A stretch of 64,000 bases of DNA, taken from contig JAVDOI010000003.1 of assembly GCA_032191485.1 (NCBI GenBank), positions 2,444,163 to 2,508,162 of the forward strand. Reading direction: 5' to 3'. Below the pieces are notes generated by a model, which saw nothing but the letters and a program-made list of their open reading frames with translations, was not told where the DNA came from and did not search any database. Below, in pieces: positions 53,222 to 64,000 of the stretch. The position numbers were made by a program, and so were the translations under genes. This stretch comes from Leptoclinus maculatus (Eukaryota; Chordata; Actinopteri; Perciformes; Stichaeidae). Position 1 is the first letter of the stretch. Each line of letters starts with the position of its first letter.

Positions 53222-53850
53222 TTCTTTGGGGGGGGGGGGGGGATTTGTCTGGAGAAGTATAGACATTTATTATTCTGTGTTTTTCTCCTCTAAAAAGGCA
53301 ATCTATCATCAAAAGCCTGCCTGGAATAATGTCTCTTTTTCTAATAACAACAACATCATGAGTCTTGAAAAAAATACCGACACCATCAGCCTTGCTCTCA
53401 CCTATAGATATTACACTTTTACCTTTAGGCCACATGGCACAGACACTATCAACGTCGTTACTTGTGGTTAGTCTGAGTTCCTGCGTACATAGAATATCAA
53501 AGTCAGTGTCCAATAAATACTTCATTTTTTGTTGGCGATAGACACTCGATTGGACACCACGAACGTTCCAGGTGGCGATTTTAAGAAGGCTCATGGTGGA
53601 GTGGAGGTGACGGGTTATCATTTAAGCGTTTCTCGTTTTAATGAGAGGCGGAGTGGACTCGCCTCTTCTTCCTTTTCTTGGTGACCAACTGGAAAGGTAC
53701 ATCGTTCTGTGTCTCACTAGTTGTGGGGGCAGGGAACTCAGGTGTGGGAGAGAAAGAGTCTGATTCTGTACCCGTGGGGGGGTGGAGAGGGGTGCTGCTG
53801 GCTCTCTGGCCAGCTGTCAGACCGATTGAGACTCTCCATGCCCCAGCCTA
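53222..53850 (-). mobile_element. Inverted fragment of a second LINE (Tx1/L1-like) inside the L2 element
   Basis: On the minus strand the end of an ORF1 (FQLVTKKRKKRR near 53670) is followed by the start of an ORF2 endonuclease (LLKIATWNVRGVQSS, ILCTQELRLTT, IINVYTSPDK) at about 53610-53230. The endonuclease is cut off at a poly-G/poly-C run (53227-53242). L2 sequence resumes at about 53860, so the boundaries are approximate. Confidence 0.75.
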
Positions 53851-54073
53851 CCCTATCTGGCTCCCCTCTCCCCTAACGAGGTCCTCAACCTTGTTACATC
53901 TAACCGCCCCACCACGTGCTCCCTTGACCCGATCCCCTCCCCTCTTCTTCAGTCTATTGCGACTGAACTCCTTCCTTTCTTCACCCACCTCATCAACACA
54001 TCTCTTGTTTCAGGATGCTTTCCTACGGCTTTCAAGACTGCCAGAGTCACCCCCCTTCTGAAAAAAACATCAC

Positions 54074-55502
54074 TTGGCCCCTCTGACCCCCTTTCTATCC
54101 AAAACACTTGAACGTGCTGTCTTTCATCAACTGTCTCCCTATCTCCACCAGAACAGCCTCTTGGACCCCCACCAGTCCGGGTTTAAAGTGGGTCACTCGA
54201 CTGAGACAGCCCTCCTTGCGGTGACAGAGTCGCTTCACGCCGCGAGAGCTAACTCTCTCTCTTCTGTCCTGATTCTCCTGGACCTGTCTGCGGCGTTTGA
54301 CACTGTGAACCACCAGATCCTCCTCTCCACCCTCGAGGGGATGGGTGTCTCAGGCTCTGCACTCTCCCTGTTTGCATCCTACCTGACAGGTTGATCCTAC
54401 CAGGTGACATGGAGGGGGGCCGTGTCGGAACCACGCATGCTGACTACGGGGGTTCCACAAGGTTCAGTCCTGGGCCCCCTTCTCTTCTCGCTCTACACAA
54501 CATCTCTGGGTTCTGTTATTCGCTCGCATGACTTCTCTTACCATTGTTATGCCGATGACACCCAGCTGATCTTGTCATTTCCCCCCGGTGACACTCAAGT
54601 GGAGGCACGCATCGCTGCGTGCTTGGCTGACATCTCGAAGTGGATGACGACACACCACCTGAAGCTCAACCTGGACAAAACCGAGCTACTGTTCCTCCCG
54701 GGGGAAGGGTTGCCCGCACCGAGACCTGTCCATCACCATTGACGATACCGTGGTGACGCCAACTCGGACTGCGAGGAACCTGGGTGTGAGCCTGGATGAC
54801 CAACTGTCATTCTCAGCAAACATTGCATCGTTTACACGCTCCTGCAGATTCCTGCTCTACAACATCAGGAGGATTCGCCCCTTCCTCACTGAGGAGACAG
54901 CGCAGGTGCTAATCCAGGCTCTTGTCATCTCCCGCCTGGACTACTGCAACTCTCTACTTGCCGGAGCCCCGGTGTCGGCCATCAGACCTCTGGAGCTTGT
55001 CCAGAAAGCTGCAGCTCGCCTGGTGTTCAATCGGCCCAAGTTCTCCCACACAACCTCCCTTCTCCGTTCTCTACACTGGCTCCCTGTAAGAGCTCGCATC
55101 CAGTTTAAGACTCTGGTGCTAGCCTACAGGGCAGTGAAAGGAACAGCTCCTTCCTGTCTCCAGGCCATGGTCAAGCCTTACACCCCCGCCCGACCACTTC
55201 GCTCTGCTGCCTCGGGGCGACTGGCTGCCCCGTCGCTCAGAGGTCCTTGCGGCCGATCGACCCGGTCACGGCTGTTTTCTGTCCTGGCCCCACAGTGGTG
55301 GAATGATCTCCCCACTGACGTCAGGACAGCAGAGTCGCTGCCCATCTTTCGGCGCAGGCTGAAAACTTACCTCTTCAAGAAGTACTACCCTGAGCCTTCC
55401 ACTTATTGTATTCATTTGTTTCTGCACTGTACGTTGGCTCTGGGTTATGCTCTTAGATGCTTGTTTAAAAAAGGAGATGCACTTATGACTTCTGGTGACT
55501 AG
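54074..55502 (+). pseudogene. Reverse transcriptase region of the L2 LINE
   Basis: Three reading-frame pieces (to 54394, 54404-54742, 54750-55502) join in order as one protein, broken by one nonsense codon and one frameshift. The YADD box is intact but the protein cannot be made as one chain. Upstream coding (SLDPIPSPLLQSI to TPLLKKTSLGPS, about 53880-54085) is in another frame. Confidence 0.9.
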
Positions 55503-56604
55503 TAGTTCTCTTGAATACCTATGTTGAATACACTTATTGTAAGTCGCTTTGGATAAAAGCGTCTGCTAAATGACTGTAATGTAATGTCAATGTAATGGCT
55601 GTTCGTTATGTGGAGCAAAGCGTGGCAATCAACCTGGTTGTATTTTGGCAGTCCTGTGAGAAAGGCTTGTCAGGCTCAGAGCTTGACTTTACCTCTCTCT
55701 GTGTGACGGATTCACTTCAACACTAATGTATCAATACATTAAACAACCTGAAAACTGAGATATCACGGCTCACAAGATTCTAATAGCTGCAATAAATAAA
55801 TCACACACAAAGCTAAAATATGGCCTTTCATTCAAATGATTATAGATTTATTTTGAATGAATATAGACATTGCTTTTCAACCTTAACACTGCTTTGTGAC
55901 GTATAAAAGATGCAATGCTGTGTAACAATTTATGTCCTTTGTGCAGGCGGATAGGTTATTGATCATAAACGTTATCGACTACATAGTTATTGATCGGCTT
56001 TTGGTCCCACGCTGAACTGGAAATCACATTCCCCGAGCCCTCTCTATCAACCATGGCTTAGTTTCTGTTGCCTTAGTACAAATGCACAACACTAATTTGT
56101 ATTTTTATATTTACATATAGTAAATAAAAGAACATAGTATCTGAAATAAATCCGACATGCTGTTTATGTTTTACATACTGTACATACTCATCCAGTCCAT
56201 GTCTATCCATGTTCATGTGTTCATGCATTTCTTTGCACTATATGTGTTAACAACCTACAGAACACTTGACTTTTTTATAGATGTTCAAAACAAACATATA
56301 AAACCAAGCCGTTCTCATCTGGTTGCTGTGAAACACAGTAATTCAACGATCTCTAAAGGATCTTTTAACTGAACAAGCAAAACAATTCATCTTCTCCACT
56401 AGAGATTCAGTTTTCACAAACAAAATAAATGGTGGTGTGTGTGTCATTTTTTAAAAACCTTCATGAATTCATTTTTCAAACACTTGCAAGCTGCACAACA
56501 AGCTGCAGGTCTTGTTCACGGAGTCCGCCATGTTGCACGTGTTTCTGCAGTAGCCCAGAACAGACAAACCAAACACTGATTCTACAGAGAGGCTTTAACT
56601 TTTT

Positions 56605-56622
56605 TTTTTTTTTTTTTTACAA
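56605..56622 (+). repeat. Poly-T run
   Basis: A run of about 18-20 T next to the dispersed repeat at 56625, possibly the reversed tail of a retroposed copy. Confidence 0.6.
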
Positions 56623-56624
56623 TA

Positions 56625-56775
56625 GACTGTATATAAGAAGTGGACGTAGTCACCATGACATCGTTCATTGGTTTGTCGACTGTCGCTTTGAAGCCTTGAA
56701 TTTGTCATTTTGGCCGTCGTCATCTTGGTTTTCTGCAATCAGAAGTGACACGAGAGGGTGGAGCTAAGAACAACC
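56625..56775 (+). repeat. Teleost dispersed repeat, short copy
   Basis: ATAGACTGTATATAAGAAGT, GGACGTAGTCACCATGACAT and TTGGCCGTCGTCATCTTGG match the head of the repeat seen at 47186. Confidence 0.7.
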
Positions 56776-56885
56776 AAACGCTGAATAAGACACTTTTAGG
56801 CAACTTTCATGCGACTTATTTCTTATTTTGTTGTTGGTCATTGGTGCTTTGTATATATATTTATATAATAAATATATGTATACAC

Positions 56886-58173
56886 CAGTGGTGGGCCGTC
56901 AGGGCCTGCAAAGCCTTCTCTGCTGGCCGAAACAGAATCACAAAGTTATAACTATTTTATAATTTAGTAATTTTTCTTAAATACACTACATGTATTATAA
57001 TTTATAAAAATATGTTTCCCATTATCTTATTTTCTCATTGCACAGCTACTGTCTTCCTCAGTTGCTCTGCTTCCAGTGCAGCTTGTTTTAAGTAGAGCTT
57101 TTATCCAATCAGATTTCACCTCTGTGTCTCTAGGTAAGAAGAGAGGCCCGAGGCCTGCAGACTCACAAGTGAATCCATGTGCAGTTTAAGTGAATGGGGA
57201 CGATATTGTTGATTGTCATAGTCTTCAACCAATCAGATCTTTAGTTTGACATGTTGGGCGTATTCTTTGACGTGCCAGAGCCTGCTAGCTGGCCTAGCCA
57301 TACGTGATTGGTCAGTGGGCTAGCCTGACATGTTGGGCGGTGACAATCCCAATATCTGCTGCCTCTGTCAAGCGGACATTTTCAGCCTCAAACGCATTAA
57401 AACGTATTCAAGAAATACAACTGGGGAGGCTCGACTGTCTTCACTGGCGTCCATGAATCAAGAAGGACTTCTTACTGGAACTAAAACGCACGGATGTACC
57501 GATCAACCGTGAGATTAAACTCTTTATTAACAAAGAAAGGAGGATGGAGTTTGTCTTTAAATAGTGAACAGCAGCTCTGGTAAGTTAAATGCTTTTGTTT
57601 TTACATCTGCAGTAGCTTTAATATGCTTGTTTATATATTATTATTTGTACAACTTGTTTTTATGAAGATGGATTTTTGTTTGGTTTTATATGTGATAGGA
57701 ACCATTGTTACGTCCTATGTTGGTCTGGGGACATATTTAGCCGGTGCCAGTGTTGCCAACTTGCCGACTTTCTTGCTAAATCTGACGACTTTCCAAACCC
57801 TCATGGAGACTTTTTTTGTCAAAAGCTACTAGTGACAAATCTAGCAGCTTTTTATGGTGTTGTTAGAGACTTGACGTGAAAGCACGTACGTTCTGCACTG
57901 TCGTGAACGAGCAGCGGGTGCTGCCGTGAGCCCCTCCACCGCCCCAAAGCACACACAGGCGGGTACTCTCACAGAAGCCTCGCGCAGCAGTCCCAGCTGC
58001 AGTCAGAGAAGAGAGGAGATGCACTCTCGGCATATTCATGTACTGCACTATGCAGTTAGTGTATTTATAGGTTTTGAGCTTCATTTTTACACAAAACAAA
58101 TAATAACCGTAGCTGTGTTTCAGCTGCAGGACAGCAGTGAAGGCCCAGGTATAAAATGCACGGCCCGCCACTG
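56886..58173. mobile_element. 1,288-bp non-autonomous hAT-like element
   Basis: The left end CAGTGGTGGGCCGTCAGG and the reversed right end CAGTGGCGGGCCGTGCAT are terminal inverted repeats. Flanking GTATACAC (56878-56885) and GTATACAG (58174-58181) match at seven of eight bases. No transposase is recognised inside. Confidence 0.82.
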
Positions 58174-59589
58174 GTATACAGTAGAGGTTATCTACATAGA
58201 AAAATACTGTGAACTATAATGTCACAGTAGCAGTATTAGCTTTAACTACTCAAATCAAATACAATGTGGATTAAATGTATGTAGTTAGACGACAGTTAGT
58301 ACAGATAGTAAAGACAAACTATAAAAATCTGAATTTTGAAAAATATATGTTGAGAATAATTTTCCTAAAAGCATGTGATCACTGCGTGCACAGATTTAAT
58401 GTGATATATTGCCATTACATACTGAAACTAGATGATGCAGAGGTGTGGTTGAAGATGAAAGAATATATTTTTTTGTGAACAGAATGAGGTAGAGAATGAA
58501 ATTCATCTTATACTTATTGCTAATATACAATACATATTATATATAATACATTATAGGGATAGCAGACTATTTATTTTTTACTGAATCAAAAACAATCTTT
58601 GAATTGACATAAAAAAATGCATAAGTAGATTTTGTTTCATAATTTGTTACTACTTTTTCCTTGTCAGGCTGTGTGTGTATATTTTTTTAGTTTCGGAATA
58701 TTTGGTTAGTTGTTGATTTATGTGTCTGAATTGTTCCGTGAGGGGTGATGAAATCTCTGTGTTTTGAATCCAGCCAAAGGGTCCAAATGTCTCTAGCAGT
58801 TAACTATTGCTAGCTTTTTATGCAGCTTTATTTGCCACAGAGCTGTGGTTCTTTGACATCCAGCAGCGTTGTATGAGGTTAAAGATTTGTCCTTTGTTGA
58901 CTTCATACTTTAGCTGAGGGACATGGGGACTCCCAGCACGCTCTGAAGTTAATCCTCAGGCCCTTGTCAATTCTTAGCCAGAGTGGGTGTTAGCCGCAAG
59001 AGACAGCTCAGATAACGCTAGGACACACAACAAAAAAGAGGTTCAGAAATGAGAGGAGGACCGCTGGTAAATAACTTTGAACATCCTTTGGGAAAAAGGA
59101 TTTTCCTAATGATGCAATGCTGTAAATGCACATCGATTATAACATTGATTCTTTAATCACAGTATACTGCTTCCCAGGCACGAGAGGTTAATGTGATCAT
59201 GCACACTAAGCATTGCAGTCAATAAACTTTTATGTTGTTGACCTACAAAAGTAGATAGGTTCCTTCAGCTTTTCACTTTTCACGCTTGCATCTTGAGCGC
59301 TATAAAGATCAGGGAAATGCAACCTTACAAATCGCATTTCTTTGAATGCATCTAAAGAAAATGTATTGTTATCAGTATATTCTGTATCAATTCTTTCATA
59401 TGTGATGGACTAAACATCTAAGATCAAATCTAGATGGAACTCAATGATGGGACAAAAATCTGAAATTTATTGAAATTCAATTTTGAGAATTGAGTTTTTG
59501 AATTAATTGCCTTAAAAACTGAGACACCCCAGTCACCACATGCACAGTCTTTAAACACAGCAACATGTCCAGAACCCGTGGATGGACCT

Positions 59590-60020
59590 CTGATCGGGCC
59601 TACTGGGCACAGGCCCAGGGGCGCAATGTGTCAGGGCCCCCCCACTGATATGTACCAACCATGAAGAGACTCAAAATTACCACAGAGAAACAAAACTACA
59701 AGACAGACACAAAAAGGACTAAGAAGAGACCCAAACCACTACAAATAGAGGCAGAACAGCTGCAGAGAGACACAAAGAAGCTCACAACGACAATAAATAG
59801 TAGCAAAACAACCACAAAAGGGCACATGATGACTACATACAAAGAGACACAAAAACAACTACAAAGAGACACAAAACCACAGAGATGTAACGACTGCAAA
59901 GAGGCACAAAACAACAACAACAAAAAGGCTAAACAACTTTGGCTTGCTCCTATTTCAGACCCTTTAGCATTTCTGTGCCCAAGGGCCCATCGTCTCCTAA
60001 TCCTCCCATGTCCAGTACCT
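59590..60020 (+). repeat. Diverged tandem repeat (ACAAAGAGACACAAAA-like) in a dispersed element
   Basis: From about 59660 to 59935 the sequence is degenerate repeats of ACAAAGAGACACAAAACAAC-like units. The edges contain GGGCACAGGCCCAGGGGCGC and CCAAGGGCCCATCG, a known arrangement in fish repeats. The open frame here (59661-60023) is a by-product of the repeat. Confidence 0.7.
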
Positions 60021-61417
60021 TAAGGGTACTCGCTGACTTGTATCACTCTGAGCCTCAGCAGTTTGGACTCCCTTCCATACTTTTACTTTTTTGAAGGAGC
60101 TATTATTAACTCATGCAGAGGTGAAGCACTTTCTAGTCCTCAGAGATTAATGACAAGGTAGTCAGCACATGAATAATTTAGGTTTGTCCTCCTCATTCAT
60201 TGCTGAATTTAGACACCTAAGCCTGCTGCTTCTCCTCCCTTCAGATGAAAGTTTGACAGGGATTTATTTGTAATGGGGACATTTTCAGTATACAGATTGC
60301 CCTGTTTGCGGTAGCAGTGTGTTTGTTGCACAACTATGAAGATATAAATAAATTATGAGTAAAAATTCTATGATAATGTGAGGGGAATGAAAATTGTGTG
60401 AAAGACAAGAATGTCCAATATCCAGTTCAGCACTGCTAATATTTGTCGAGGAAACCATTATTTTTACACTTACCTGCCACATTGCTTCTTCAAACCATAA
60501 CTTACTATAATTTATAGAACTGCTTAGAATGCATTTATGGTAATAGTTGTAAGCAAATTCAGCTGTTTCTTTAGCTTTCATTGCATTTTTCATGGGGAAC
60601 CAGCACTGTGCTGCAGTGCATCAGAAGCTAAGTGTGTCACAAAGTTCACAGCGCAGTCATCAGTTTACAGAGTTTTCCAACTGCGGCCTGTTACAGCAAG
60701 TCCACATGCAAGTAGTGCTGAGACTGGGATTAACTCTCACCACAGATGGATTGCAACTTTTTGAGCTTAACCAAACTACTACTATTTTTCAAAAACAATT
60801 CTTAATGTTCAAGAATGTCACAAGTAGTGTGAACCCTGCATCAAAGATAGAGGTACGATTCTGTCTTTGATTTGGAGGATCTTCTGCATTCTGAATGTTT
60901 TCACATTCTGCCCTCAGTTACAGTCGAGTTGGATGTAACATCTCCTGTACGCAGACATTTCTAAATACTTTTTGAGTTTGAATGATGGAATGAAAAGTGG
61001 ATCTTCACAGCTGCATTGATAAATATCTTATATTAAATGGATCAAGTGACTACTGTGTATGTGAAAGGGGTCACTTGCAGTGATGAACCGACAATTATCA
61101 CCTGACTCTGCAGCTCTGTGTTTCAGTACCACAAGTTAAAGTAGCAATTGCCAGAGTGTATAAATACTCTGTTAAAAGTAAAATAAATTATTATTAAGTA
61201 TTTTTAATGAGCATTCGAATTACAAATCAACTGTTTGAGCATTTTAATATTACTTCAAATTATTTTTTAAAGAATGAAAAGAACCAAAAAGTGTATCTAT
61301 TTTGCATTCTCTTTCCTAATGGAAAGACATCCCAGACATGCAATACACACTAATTCATCAGTAGCTTCCTCCTGATCCTGCCTTCATCTAACACAAGTAA
61401 ATAGCTGTAAAAATAAA

Positions 61418-61440
61418 TTAATAATAATAATAATAATAAA
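61418..61440 (+). repeat. (AAT)n microsatellite
   Basis: About seven AAT units followed by an A run. Confidence 0.9.
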
Positions 61441-62941
61441 AAAGGCTGCAGAGGACAGCACCCAATATGGTTTTAATGTAAGTAGATGTGATATTAAAAG
61501 TACTCTTCCCAGCTTTACATTTAGGTGTTTGTGGACAGGCATTCAGAGAGCAGCAAATGCAGCAATGTACGTAGATATGGCCAAGAGCACTATGGACTAA
61601 AATATTCCCATCCCTCCCTCAAGGAAAGATTTTGCATGCTTGCAGCAGCTCTGAAGCCGGTGACATTTTAAAGAGCAATTTGCAAGAAAGAAATGGATGT
61701 GAATAGGAAGCTAGTTCCATATGATTGAGTTTCCCTCATGTCCTCAACGATATTTAAAAAGGCGTACAGCCCAGAATAGTTGAGCTCTGAACACATTATC
61801 CTTAGTTGGGTTTTCTCAAGAATCACAAAGTTATGTGTTTATTATGGCTGAGGGGGTACTCATTTCTTAGGGGATAATAAACGTCTCATTTTCAGATCTA
61901 GTGGTGAGGTTGCAGATTGCAAGCACCAACATACCTCACCCCTCCCTATCCAAGCGTGTCGGAGAACTACGATGGCCTTCAGCTAGAGATCTGTATCTTT
62001 AGGATTTTATTAGTACAAGGAGCTACTCTTATCAATACTCTGCTCTTCTACATGACTAAATGATTGCTTTTATAAACATGTATATCATTTTAAAAACAAA
62101 TACATTTAGAACAGGATTTGAAGTTACAAAAATAAAACAGATACTGAGAGTCTCACAGCGTTGGCAGTTTTAAAACATATTCTCTGAAAGAGGCGAGCTG
62201 CCTTAAAACCTAGACGGGGTTACCACACTGTAAAACAGCACAGCCCTGTTTAGTTATGTCCACTAACTTCTTCTCTTTAACTCAAAGAGCTCTGACTGTG
62301 AGCAAGTGTGTGTGTGTGTGTGGGGGGGGCGAGGAAGTGTGCAAAACAATCATTGAGCGGGCGAGGCTGAGTGCTCCCCCGCATCAGACCAGCAGACTGA
62401 AGAAAGGTCACCGTCCTGCTGCTTTTACGGATTAATTCTCCAGATCAATAATTTCTCTTTCAGGAGGACTGTTAAATCTAAAGTAACGTCACTAAAGTGT
62501 TTCTCACTCCATTCACGAACTGTTAAACTCAATTTGAGCTGAGATTTCTTGAAGCAAAGTGAAGTTCACCCCCGATAAAATGCTGTGCTTTTCAATAAAC
62601 CTCACAATAAACAAAAGCCGAGAGGGGTGACACCTAACAAGATGGAGCCATCACTTAACACGACGCCATCTTACTTATCCATGCTTCAGCTCCCTTACAG
62701 CACCAACAGTGTTTAGCTAACATAGCAAAAATACTGCCTTGAGTAGATACGGTCTGCTAATTCATCCATGTGGCTGATAAATTGTCTAGTTTGTCGTTTG
62801 AAATAACTTCAGCTAACATTTCCAAGCAACCAACGCCAAATCCATGCAGCGTAGCTACATTACAGCTAGCTGGCTAACCTTAGCTTGCTTCCTCGCTAAC
62901 GTTGTAGCTAGCAAAATACTATGAATTACGTCACAAGCTAA

Positions 62942-63350
62942 AAAAGTCATAGTATAGCATGTTGAATAAAGTCATAAAAGTTATAGTTTAGCATGTCGAA
63001 TAAAGTCATAAATAAGTCACAGTATAGCATGTTGAATAAAGTCACAGTATAGCATGTCGAATAAAGTCATAAATAAGTCACAGTATAGCATGTTGAATAA
63101 AGTCATAAATAAGTCACAGTATAGCATGTTGAATAAAGTCACAGTATAGCATGTCGAATAAAGTCATAAATAAGTCACAGTATAGCATGTTGAATAAAGT
63201 CACAGTATAGCATGTCGAATAAAGTCATAAATAAGTCACAGTATAGCATGTTGAATAAAGTCACAGTATAGCATGTCGAATAAAGTCATAAATAAGTCAC
63301 AGTATAGCATGTCGAATAAAGTCATAAATAAGTCATAAAAACATTAAAGT
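62942..63350 (+). repeat. Minisatellite with 25-bp units in a 61-bp higher-order period
   Basis: Units GTCACAGTATAGCATGTTGA(ATAAA) and the GTCGA version alternate, separated by an 11-bp spacer GTCATAAATAA. The composite of 11+25+25 bp repeats exactly 61 bp apart (for example starts at 63163 and 63224). The left end is more diverged. Confidence 0.95.
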
Positions 63351-63562
63351 ATAGTGGGGAAGACAGCATGGTGATAGGTGTCGCTGTGTGGGGCAAGCCA
63401 TCGCGGCCCGGAGGACGTGTTCCTCTGGAGCTTGAGTGGCTGCCAACAGCAGAGTGTAAAGATGGTCGGCCAGGCTTCAATATTGCCTGGGGGCAGGAAG
63501 TCTACGTGCCAGTCTGCCTCAGAGCTCACTTCAGGCTTCCGGTGTGTCCGATGTAGGATGCT

Positions 63563-63930
63563 GTGGTAAGATACTTGGACCAAACTCCTGTCGTGTAAAC
63601 CAGTAGCATATCTGACCTGTAACTTTGGATTCAGAATAGACTTTGACTGCTACCACTTTTCATAATTTGGCTCAGGATGTTTGGTGCCATCAAAATGATT
63701 TTAGGATTACCAAATCCCTCCTTGAATATGAAATTGTTCACATTGATTATTTACTTGGTAGAATAAAAAAGAGCTTAGTTTACAGGAGAGAAAGGGAAAT
63801 GTATACATCTTTATTTAAAATATATAATGAAATTAAATTATACAATCAATATATACATATGAAATTTAAGCTGTGGTAAGATACTCGCAACAAACTCCTG
63901 TTGTGTAAACCAGTAGCATATCTGACCTGT
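63563..63930 (+). repeat. Direct repeat of about 57 bp flanking an AT-rich insert
   Basis: GTGGTAAGATACT, CAAACTCCTGT and GTAAACCAGTAGCATATCTG occur at about 63563-63620 and again at about 63873-63930 with a few differences. The ~250 bp between them is AT-rich with an open frame (63643-63879) that I do not recognise. Confidence 0.8.
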
Positions 63931-64000
63931 GTGACGACCCTCCCACTTGCCAGGCTGTGGGCCTGCTCGCTGATAGTTTCCTGGTGGGAGGAGCTGGGAC

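Larger units (their letters stand above)
51900..55597 (+). mobile_element. Decayed L2-clade LINE (endonuclease and reverse transcriptase) with two insertions
   Basis: The first part encodes an AP-endonuclease fragment (VVYRPPGPLGEFLEELDT, LLGDFNIQTD). The second part holds reverse transcriptase: HQSGFKVGHSTETALLA, LLDLSAAFDTVNHQIL, GVPQGSVLGPLLF and the catalytic YADDTQL, then the C-terminal DYCNSLLAG and RLKTYLFKKYY region. The 3' end (GTCGCTTTGGATAAAAGCGT, then TGTAA-type repeats to about 55597) is the L2 tail shared with fish SINEs. It is dead: a TGA at 54392-54394 (likely CGA to TGA), a frameshift near 54700, a small deletion near 54090, and two insertions. Confidence 0.9.
58182..62941. 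other. Intergenic, no gene recognised
   Basis: AT-rich with the diverged tandem repeat at 59590 and an AAT microsatellite. At 62640-62930 many GCTAGC and GCTAAC words occur, common in teleost non-coding DNA. No exon could be supported. Confidence 0.6.

Noticed and set aside
59661..60023. 120-codon Lys/Thr-rich open frame
   Set aside because: Product of a degenerate ACAAAGAGACAC tandem repeat, not a gene.
62942..63350. CRISPR array
   Set aside because: Spacers are themselves repeated and the genome is eukaryotic; it is a minisatellite.

Overview
The window is vertebrate nuclear DNA, almost certainly from a spiny-rayed teleost fish. The evidence is two multi-exon genes with clear GT/AG introns and vertebrate orthologues, many hAT-type DNA transposons with 8-bp target duplications, an L2-clade LINE carrying the teleost L2 3' tail, and abundant CA, CT and AT microsatellites. 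There is no bacterial, phage or CRISPR content.

Gene 1 (+ strand, about 5-36.5 kb) is a very large beta/gamma-crystallin domain protein of the AIM1/CRYBG family, most like CRYBG1, with CRYBG3 as the alternative. I could place 22 well-supported exons from 10422 to 35803 in continuous reading phase, plus one probable upstream exon (6146-6366) and one speculative first exon (4970-5044). From 6146 the open frame is 13,422 nt, about 4,473 residues. The N-terminal two thirds is low-complexity and charged. It includes one giant 8,420-bp exon (18472-26891) that holds an in-frame tandem array of 29 units, 27 of which are exactly 147 bp (49 residues). Downstream, 18 exons encode twelve Greek-key motifs (six beta/gamma-crystallin domains) and a C-terminal ricin-B-type (beta-trefoil) lectin domain. 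The three linker micro-exons are 39, 36 and 30 bp.

Gene 2 (- strand, 48764 down to 38485) is mocs1, which makes cyclic pyranopterin monophosphate, the first step of molybdenum cofactor synthesis. Eleven exons were assembled. An alternative exon (39738-39793) ends in Gly-Gly-stop, as in vertebrate MOCS1A. If it is skipped, the radical-SAM MoaA part is joined in frame to the MoaC part (MOCS1B). Genes 1 and 2 converge tail to tail with about 1.9 kb between their poly(A) signals. No functional link between them is suggested.

The rest is intergenic or intronic and rich in repeats. It includes an 877-bp hAT element with a leftover BED zinc-finger ORF and a perfect target duplication (1031-1907). 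A perfect-arm hairpin lies near 2.6 kb. A three-element hAT cluster, one nested in another, sits inside a mocs1 intron (43.3-45.2 kb). A decayed L2 LINE (about 51.9-55.6 kb) is interrupted by a 251-bp MITE with an 8-bp duplication and by an inverted Tx1/L1-like LINE fragment. A 1.29-kb hAT-like element lies at 56.9-58.2 kb, and a 61-bp-period satellite near 63 kb. A pair of inverted copies of an unnamed sequence of about 230 bp flanks the 3' half of mocs1. I see no convincing protein-coding gene from 48.8 kb to the right end apart from transposon remains.
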